DNA of 24,132 nucleotides from positions 1 through 24,132 of IMG/VR virus record IMGVR_UViG_3300001419_000055, one strand, 5' to 3'. A program made the position numbers and the translations under genes. This document shows, piece after piece, positions 19,784 through 24,132 of this stretch (position 1 is its first letter; each line of letters begins with the position of its first letter). Below the pieces are notes generated by a model. The model saw nothing but the letters and a program-made list of their open reading frames with translations. It ran no database searches and was not told the DNA's origin. This DNA is from a virus.

Positions 19784-20378
19784 TGTTCACCTCCACATCC
19801 TCACGCCACATGACTTTTTTAAGGTTTTGATCCCATACCCGCTTGACACGTTGAATCATAGGTGGCTTAGGGCCTGTATAGCTGGACTTGATAAACATGT
19901 AGCGGGAGTCTTTTTTTCGTAAATACCCTGCAAAACATAGATGTTTCACGTAATCAGCAGCAGCAGTTTCTTTAACAATGCAGTCTGGGGTGCTAGCATT
20001 TATAGCCAACTCTTTAGCGGTGAAATTCCCGATCATGCGCATGGTTCGCCACATATTGATATGACCCTGGCCCTGGGTTACTCGGGTACCATCTTTCCGC
20101 ACTCTTGGTGCATCCACACCGGCATCTTTTATCATCTTAAATGCGGTTGCAGTTGCTCCAAGGCTGCCAGGTGTCCCGGAGGGCTTAGAACCGTCCTTTT
20201 CTAGGTAGCCTGCGGCACAGAGGCCATTGATATAATCCCTAACAGTGCTGATCTCTAACTTGACCTGCTGCTCAAGTTCACGGACAGTAAATCGCGGACT
20301 CACTCTGATAATTTCCCACATGGCCTCACGACTATCGAACCCATTAAGCTTATCCATTGCCTTCCTTTTCCTGGTCAT
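19776..20378 (-). CDS. Winged-helix DNA-binding protein, MuB-adjacent
   Basis: A 200-aa protein with two related helix-turn-helix regions. One lies at about residues 18-55 (MWEIIRVSPRFTVRELEQQVKLEISTVRDYINGLCAAGYLEKDG). The other lies at about 108-155 (MWRTMRMIGNFTAKELAINASTPDCIVKETAAADYVKHLCFAGYLRKKD). The internal duplication is visible by eye: MWxxxRxxxxFTxxEL ... AAxYxxxLCxAGYLxKxD. ATG at 20378 overlaps the MuB stop (TGATG) and has GGAGG 8 bases upstream. A transcription regulator or replication accessory role is likely. Confidence 0.75.
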   Translation of the reverse strand: MTRKRKAMDKLNGFDSREAMWEIIRVSPRFTVRELEQQVKLEISTVRDYINGLCAAGYLEKDGSKPSGTPGSLGATATAFKMIKDAGVDAPRVRKDGTRVTQGQGHINMWRTMRMIGNFTAKELAINASTPDCIVKETAAADYVKHLCFAGYLRKKDSRYMFIKSSYTGPKPPMIQRVKRVWDQNLKKVMWREDVEVNND

Positions 20379-21139
20379 CAATATGCCCTCCGGACAGGGG
20401 CTTCACCGGTAAAGAACTGGCGTTTTCCCCAATCAGCAAGACCCATTTCAGTGAGACCAATGGTTCCCGCTTCGCCCTGGATAAGCTCCAGGTTAACAAT
20501 GATTCTTCTGGCCGATCCACGGCAAACCTTGTGCATAGCCTGGAGGAGATCGTCTCCAATTCTCACACCATGGCAATACAGGTTTGCCAGATGGCGACAA
20601 TCATCAAGATCAGCCGGTTGAGCCGGTACCCAATCCAGCACCCGCCCGTGAAAACGCTCCCATCGCTCAAGTTTTGAAGGAAGACGCTCTTCACCGATCA
20701 AAAGGATAGCGGCCTGGGATCCATCATGGATATCCCGGATAAGCTCAACAGCTCCTTTTTTCACCATGTGATCAAGCTCATCGATAATTAGTGGACGCTG
20801 GCTGTCAGCAAGTTGTTTGCAGACCTGGTTCACCATCTCGTAGAGAGTTTTTGCTGGGATGATCCCCATTTCATGCAGAATTGCCAAAAGCACCGCCTTG
20901 CGTGTCCATGAGGACTGGCATTGGATCAAATAGGCATTCTGGGTGTTCTGTACATAGGTGGCAGCTGTTGATTTTCCCCAGCCGGAAGGCCCGTAGAAGC
21001 AGACAAATCCAGGCAAATGCGCCGGCCTGTCCACGGCTCTCATCAGAGCCTTGCTGCACAGGCTCACGTTGGTGAGCGGGGCAGTGGTTGAGAACATCCC
21101 ATTATTTGGGATGTTGCTTTGTGTTCCTGTTTGTGTCAT
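20378..21139 (-). CDS. muB: Transposition ATPase, MuB family
   Basis: A 253-aa AAA+ ATPase. Walker A is FYGPSGWGKST (about residues 48-58), Walker B is PLIIDELDHM (about 106-115), and a sensor-like AILLIGEE lies at about 124-131. ATG at 21139 is chosen because AGGAG lies 5 bases upstream; a longer reading from 21205 lacks a site. MuB is 312 aa with an N-terminal helix-turn-helix. This copy has only about 40 residues before the ATPase core, so that domain looks reduced or missing. It selects targets for MuA and gives transposition immunity. A 9-bp hairpin lies in codons 9-16. Confidence 0.9.
   Translation of the reverse strand: MTQTGTQSNIPNNGMFSTTAPLTNVSLCSKALMRAVDRPAHLPGFVCFYGPSGWGKSTAATYVQNTQNAYLIQCQSSWTRKAVLLAILHEMGIIPAKTLYEMVNQVCKQLADSQRPLIIDELDHMVKKGAVELIRDIHDGSQAAILLIGEERLPSKLERWERFHGRVLDWVPAQPADLDDCRHLANLYCHGVRIGDDLLQAMHKVCRGSARRIIVNLELIQGEAGTIGLTEMGLADWGKRQFFTGEAPVRRAY
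21093..21115. repeat. 9-bp inverted repeat near the MuB start
   Basis: Arms 21093-21101 and 21107-21115 with a 5-base loop fall in codons 9-16 of the B gene. The hairpin might modulate early translation; it could also be chance. Confidence 0.4.
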
Positions 21140-21187
21140 AATTACTCCTGTTCTGTTTGTGGCTCTTCTTGAGCCGATTTTATGAAG

Positions 21188-21220
21188 GGTCGTGGTTGCA
21201 GCCACGGCCTTTTTCTTTTT
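21188..21220 (+). terminator. Plus-strand intrinsic terminator between B and the small membrane gene
   Basis: An 8-bp stem (21188-21195 with 21202-21209, one G-U) and a 6-base loop are followed on the plus strand by a T-rich tract (TTTTTCTTTTT). Read on the minus strand it has no U-tract, so it would block antisense transcription. No plus-strand gene precedes it here. Confidence 0.55.
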
Positions 21221-21235
21221 CCCGTTAATGTAAAA

Positions 21236-21550
21236 TCAAATAGCAAACTCTTTCCAAAAGGGTCGCCAATATCGGTTTACATCCCTCCTGTGTACAGCCA
21301 GCACAGTAGCGTTTGGTGACTCTTCGACACCATTTAGCACATCAGTCTCAATGAATTTTTTTATACCCACCCAGGTGATAGTGTCACCTTTACACGTAAG
21401 TACCGTCTGTCCATAGGCGATATAATCCATGCTATCGTTTGTGTATGTGTACGACACATCCCACTCACTCTCCTTCACTGTGAAAAAGTTTTGGATAACG
21501 AGTGCCAAACAAAAAGCTGCCACCCAGAACCACAACACATCAATTTTCAT
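21236..21550 (-). CDS. Small membrane-anchored protein between A and B
   Basis: A 104-aa protein with a strong N-terminal membrane anchor or uncleaved signal (IDVLWFWVAAFCLALVIQNFF, about residues 3-23). A polar, presumably periplasmic domain follows with SYTYTNDSMDYIAYGQTVLTCKGDTITWVG and a basic C-terminus. AAAGGAG stands 6 bases before the ATG, a strong site of its own. A and B are usually neighbours, so this looks like an inserted cargo gene. Base use is lower in G+C than in A and B. The family is not recognised; exclusion or host-modification roles are possible. Confidence 0.65.
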   Translation of the reverse strand: MKIDVLWFWVAAFCLALVIQNFFTVKESEWDVSYTYTNDSMDYIAYGQTVLTCKGDTITWVGIKKFIETDVLNGVEESPNATVLAVHRRDVNRYWRPFWKEFAI

Positions 21551-21564
21551 ATTGTTCTCCTTTC

Positions 21565-23646
21565 CTATTGTTGCACCTGCTGCCCGCCCAAATGCTCGGC
21601 AACAGACTTAAAAGCCAGATAACTGGCACTTTTTCGATACGCTTCGTAAAACAGCATTTCCTTTTCACTAAGACTGACACCCTCTTTAAGGCGCGCATCC
21701 ATATCATTCCAAAAGAGATATTTCCCTTTATCGTCCTCAGGGATCACCAGCGCCTCTGCCTTTTTCGCCATCTCTATTTGTAACGCCCGCTTATCAGCCT
21801 TTATCTGTGCCGCGGTATGTATATCAATCACCTCGGACACCGGTTCGATATCAATAACACCGCGTTGCTCTGCATAAATTTCTTCCAGCTGGTCCAGTTT
21901 AATTTTCGCTCGGCGTTTGGCCCGGTCATCAGCCGCCTTATCCTGCTGAGACTGTGGAAAAAACTGCGTCCGGTTCTTCTCAAATTCCGCGTAACAGATA
22001 AGGCGCTCTTCTTTGTCCCAGACCTGTACCTTTTCCCCGTCATGGATATCGTAGGCAACCTGCACCTTCTGCCCTCTGTAATCCTCAAGGAACTTATTTG
22101 AATAGGTGTTGCCAAACAGGAAAACGCTGTCACGAACGACTGTACATTCCTTTCTGGGACGAAAAAGAATTTCTATTTCTCCATCCGTAAGCTGATGCTC
22201 TTTCTGGTCCCATCCCTTGGCCATATGCCAGACCCATGCCTCCAGTGGTGCCATATGCCGCCGAAGGCCGGTCTGCGGATCGTTGATTTTAGGCAGGGAT
22301 GAGTGGGGACGCCTATTGTAGGCATCGACTTCTTCTTCACAAAATTGCAAAAAGGCTGGCCAGGAAAGGAGTTTGACGCACGTGTTGTTTTTCCTGAAAT
22401 CCTTCTGCATCAGCAAGTACGTCCCTCGCTCTGTAAGCTTATCCATTTCCTTCCCCATAAACGTGGGCAGCTTCTTGGCCGCGCGGATCCACAACGACTT
22501 GTTTAAACGTTCGATAATTCCTCTTGCCTGTGCATTACCGGCCCGGCCGGTTTCAAGGGTAGTTCCAAGACGTGGAAAGAGACCGATAAATTCATCACTG
22601 TTGACCTTGGCAACGTTACCGGAACCGCCATCCGTATAGAGGGTGTCAAAGATACCGCCAAAAGGCTTCGTTTCGGTGACTGTGGCCGCGTGCCGCACCG
22701 CGTCCGCAACAGTCATTGCAGACTCGGCAAGCCCGGTCGACCAGCCGACGACAACTCTGGTTGCGGCATCAATAATGGCACAGATCTCCGGTTTAAACGG
22801 CCTGCCGTGACTCGGATGTGCCACTTTGGCCTTAAAGGAATGACCATCGCAGATACCAAGACCAAGAGGCTTGTAATTGCTGGTATCCCGTGTTTTATGC
22901 CCTTTCAGGGCTGTGAAGGCAGATCCTGTCTTCCGGCCGCGTTCCCGATCCAGGCGGCTGCGTTTGTTGTGGAAGCGTCGCACCTGGTGATAACTGGGCA
23001 TTTCAATATTTTCAGGGAGGATCTTCTCCATTTCTTCCATCGCTTCAGGAAGAGACGGATTGCTCGGGATCTGATAACACTTGAAAAAATAGTCAGCCCA
23101 GCGCGGCACCACTTTTTTCTCAATACATGCGGGTGCAAATGCGGCCAACCCCTGTTTGTCGTAAGCTTTCCATCTGTAAATTGTACTTTTACTGACGGCT
23201 CTGCCTTTTTTACCGCCTCTTGCGTTGGCTATGGGGACAAATTTCTGCAGCTGATCCGGCAGGGTGCCATTCTTGCATTGACTGGTAAATTCTTTAATGG
23301 CCAGACTGGTACCGTATTTTCTCTCCAACCGTTGAAATTCCCTGAAAAGGGCCACCCGCGCATCCATAACCTCACGTTGCCAGCCCTTTAAGGTGGAAAG
23401 TTTTGGGAGATCATTGTCAATAATGGCCAATTGGCCGCCAGGGCTGCTCACAGCAACGGCCTTTGTGTTGAGTAAGGCTTCCTGGCGGTCTGTGGGCATA
23501 AGGTCAACTATGTATTTCTTGACCACCAGACCACCGACCAATTCCTGAACGGCAGGCCAGTTTTCAGTCTGTGCCCATCGGTTGACGGTACGCTTTGCCA
23601 CGTCCAGAATTGAGGATATTTCAACGGCTGTGAGTCTGGTTTCCAT
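21565..23646 (-). CDS. muA: Transposase, MuA family
   Basis: A 693-aa MuA-type DDE transposase. Residues 1-60 form an N-terminal winged-helix/helix-turn-helix (LTAVEISSILDVAKRTVNRWAQ). A second DNA-binding region is near 145-175 (KSTIYRWKAYDKQG). The catalytic core follows, with D267 (GICDGHS), D339 (LYTDGGSGN) and E379 (GIIERLNKS). MuA has D269, D336 and E392, so the first two spacings agree closely while the second gap is shorter. The C-terminal 150 residues are charged, as in the MuB- and ClpX-interacting part of MuA. The ATG at 23646 lies 3 bases after the previous stop, with a weak GGGGA site. Confidence 0.95.
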   Translation of the reverse strand: METRLTAVEISSILDVAKRTVNRWAQTENWPAVQELVGGLVVKKYIVDLMPTDRQEALLNTKAVAVSSPGGQLAIIDNDLPKLSTLKGWQREVMDARVALFREFQRLERKYGTSLAIKEFTSQCKNGTLPDQLQKFVPIANARGGKKGRAVSKSTIYRWKAYDKQGLAAFAPACIEKKVVPRWADYFFKCYQIPSNPSLPEAMEEMEKILPENIEMPSYHQVRRFHNKRSRLDRERGRKTGSAFTALKGHKTRDTSNYKPLGLGICDGHSFKAKVAHPSHGRPFKPEICAIIDAATRVVVGWSTGLAESAMTVADAVRHAATVTETKPFGGIFDTLYTDGGSGNVAKVNSDEFIGLFPRLGTTLETGRAGNAQARGIIERLNKSLWIRAAKKLPTFMGKEMDKLTERGTYLLMQKDFRKNNTCVKLLSWPAFLQFCEEEVDAYNRRPHSSLPKINDPQTGLRRHMAPLEAWVWHMAKGWDQKEHQLTDGEIEILFRPRKECTVVRDSVFLFGNTYSNKFLEDYRGQKVQVAYDIHDGEKVQVWDKEERLICYAEFEKNRTQFFPQSQQDKAADDRAKRRAKIKLDQLEEIYAEQRGVIDIEPVSEVIDIHTAAQIKADKRALQIEMAKKAEALVIPEDDKGKYLFWNDMDARLKEGVSLSEKEMLFYEAYRKSASYLAFKSVAEHLGGQQVQQ

Positions 23647-23649
23647 TGA

Positions 23650-24132
23650 TCATCCCCGCAAATGAGTTTGTGTTTTGAGCAATTCTTCAAACGCCGTCTC
23701 CATGGCCTGCACATCCTCATAGGTCTCGACAACTATCCAGCCTTTGCCGGGGTAATGGCGCTCGATCAGCATATTTCCCTTCACAGGCCGATAAAGGATA
23801 AAGCCTGCAGCTTCCAGTTTTTCGAGATTACTGGCCTCCAGGCTGTATCCTCTATCAGGGATTCTATGGTTGCCGTTTTCGCTGATGGTATTACGCATGG
23901 CGTCCAGGTGCTTGACCACGGTGAGACGATCTGTGGTTTTCCAGTTGCTGGTAATCTCGGTTTGAATGGCCGCTAAAAAACCATTGAAACCTTTTTTAAA
24001 TTCGTCACTCATCCGGGTACCGTCGTACTTCCTGGTCTCTTTTGCCTCTATGGTCTTTTCCTCGATCTTGGCAAGGCCGAGTTCACGGACGGTCTTTCGT
24101 ATATGGGCTGCTGTGATTCTGCCCTCTGCTGT
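23650..24132 (-). CDS. Early protein upstream of transposase, 5' end outside window
   Basis: The frame is open from the right edge (24132) to 23650, so 161 residues are visible and the start lies outside. An internal ATG at 24012 has no ribosome site, so it is not taken as the start. The visible part has a basic helical stretch (ITAAHIRKTVRELGLAKIEEKTIEAKE). It continues with a helical region (FKKGFNGFLAAIQTEITSNWKTTDRLTVVKHLDAMRNTI) and a C-terminal part with a YPGKGWIVVETYEDVQ strand. It is not recognised. Position before A suggests an early regulatory or partition-type protein. Confidence 0.6.
   Translation of the reverse strand, partial: TAEGRITAAHIRKTVRELGLAKIEEKTIEAKETRKYDGTRMSDEFKKGFNGFLAAIQTEITSNWKTTDRLTVVKHLDAMRNTISENGNHRIPDRGYSLEASNLEKLEAAGFILYRPVKGNMLIERHYPGKGWIVVETYEDVQAMETAFEELLKTQTHLRG

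Noticed and set aside
1-24132. Apparent excess of GGATCC and CTGCAG hexamers
   Set aside because: Roughly a dozen GGATCC sites against about six expected is suggestive at best, and codon bias could explain it. No modification gene was found to give it meaning.
1-24132. tRNA, rRNA or CRISPR array
   Set aside because: No cloverleaf-like sequence, rRNA core or regularly spaced repeats were seen.

Overview
The window is most of a Mu-like transposable prophage or phage. Nearly every gene lies on the minus strand, so the phage reads from right (early) to left (late). Mu-family landmarks appear in the expected order: transposase A, ATPase B, a run of small early regulators, DUF3164, GemA, Mor, an antirepressor operon, lysis, terminase, portal, F, G, I/Z, T, and then tail. 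The host is probably a Gram-negative bacterium with near-even base composition. A Desulfobacterota-like host is my guess from the style of the proteins and is not shown by the sequence. Neither phage end, nor the repressor and ner genes, lies inside the window.

Layout. 24132-21565: an open-ended early ORF and the MuA transposase. 21550-20378: a small membrane-anchored protein wedged between A and B, then the MuB ATPase. 20378-16023: early regulators and small proteins, including two helix-turn-helix proteins, three small cysteine-rich proteins (one of 56 aa), a DUF3164 protein and a 199-aa protein of unknown function. 16018-15199: GemA and a Mor-type activator. 15198-13696: a sigma70-like promoter, a structured leader that I read as a C4-type antisense RNA with an intrinsic attenuator, then a BRO-N antirepressor and two coupled small genes. 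13695-13017: a hairpin-rich control region and two candidate genes that overlap on opposite strands. 12986-9516: lysis (transglycosylase, small membrane proteins, a TraR-type zinc finger) and DNA packaging. 9516-2628: Mu-like head genes. 2621-1: a tail module with a tube protein of the long non-contractile type and a tail-chaperone pair joined by a programmed -1 frameshift site.

How it works together. A and B would carry out replicative transposition. GemA and Mor belong to the early-to-middle switch. Portal, terminase, F, G, I/Z and T build and fill a Mu-like head. A siphovirus-type tail replaces Mu's contractile tail, as in B3/D3112-type transposable phages. The most interesting region is 15.2-13.0 kb. 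A constitutive-looking promoter there makes a small RNA complementary to its own antirepressor leader. A second copy of the target core lies 1.35 kb downstream at the entrance to the late region, and a perfect 16-bp palindrome sits inside the antirepressor gene.
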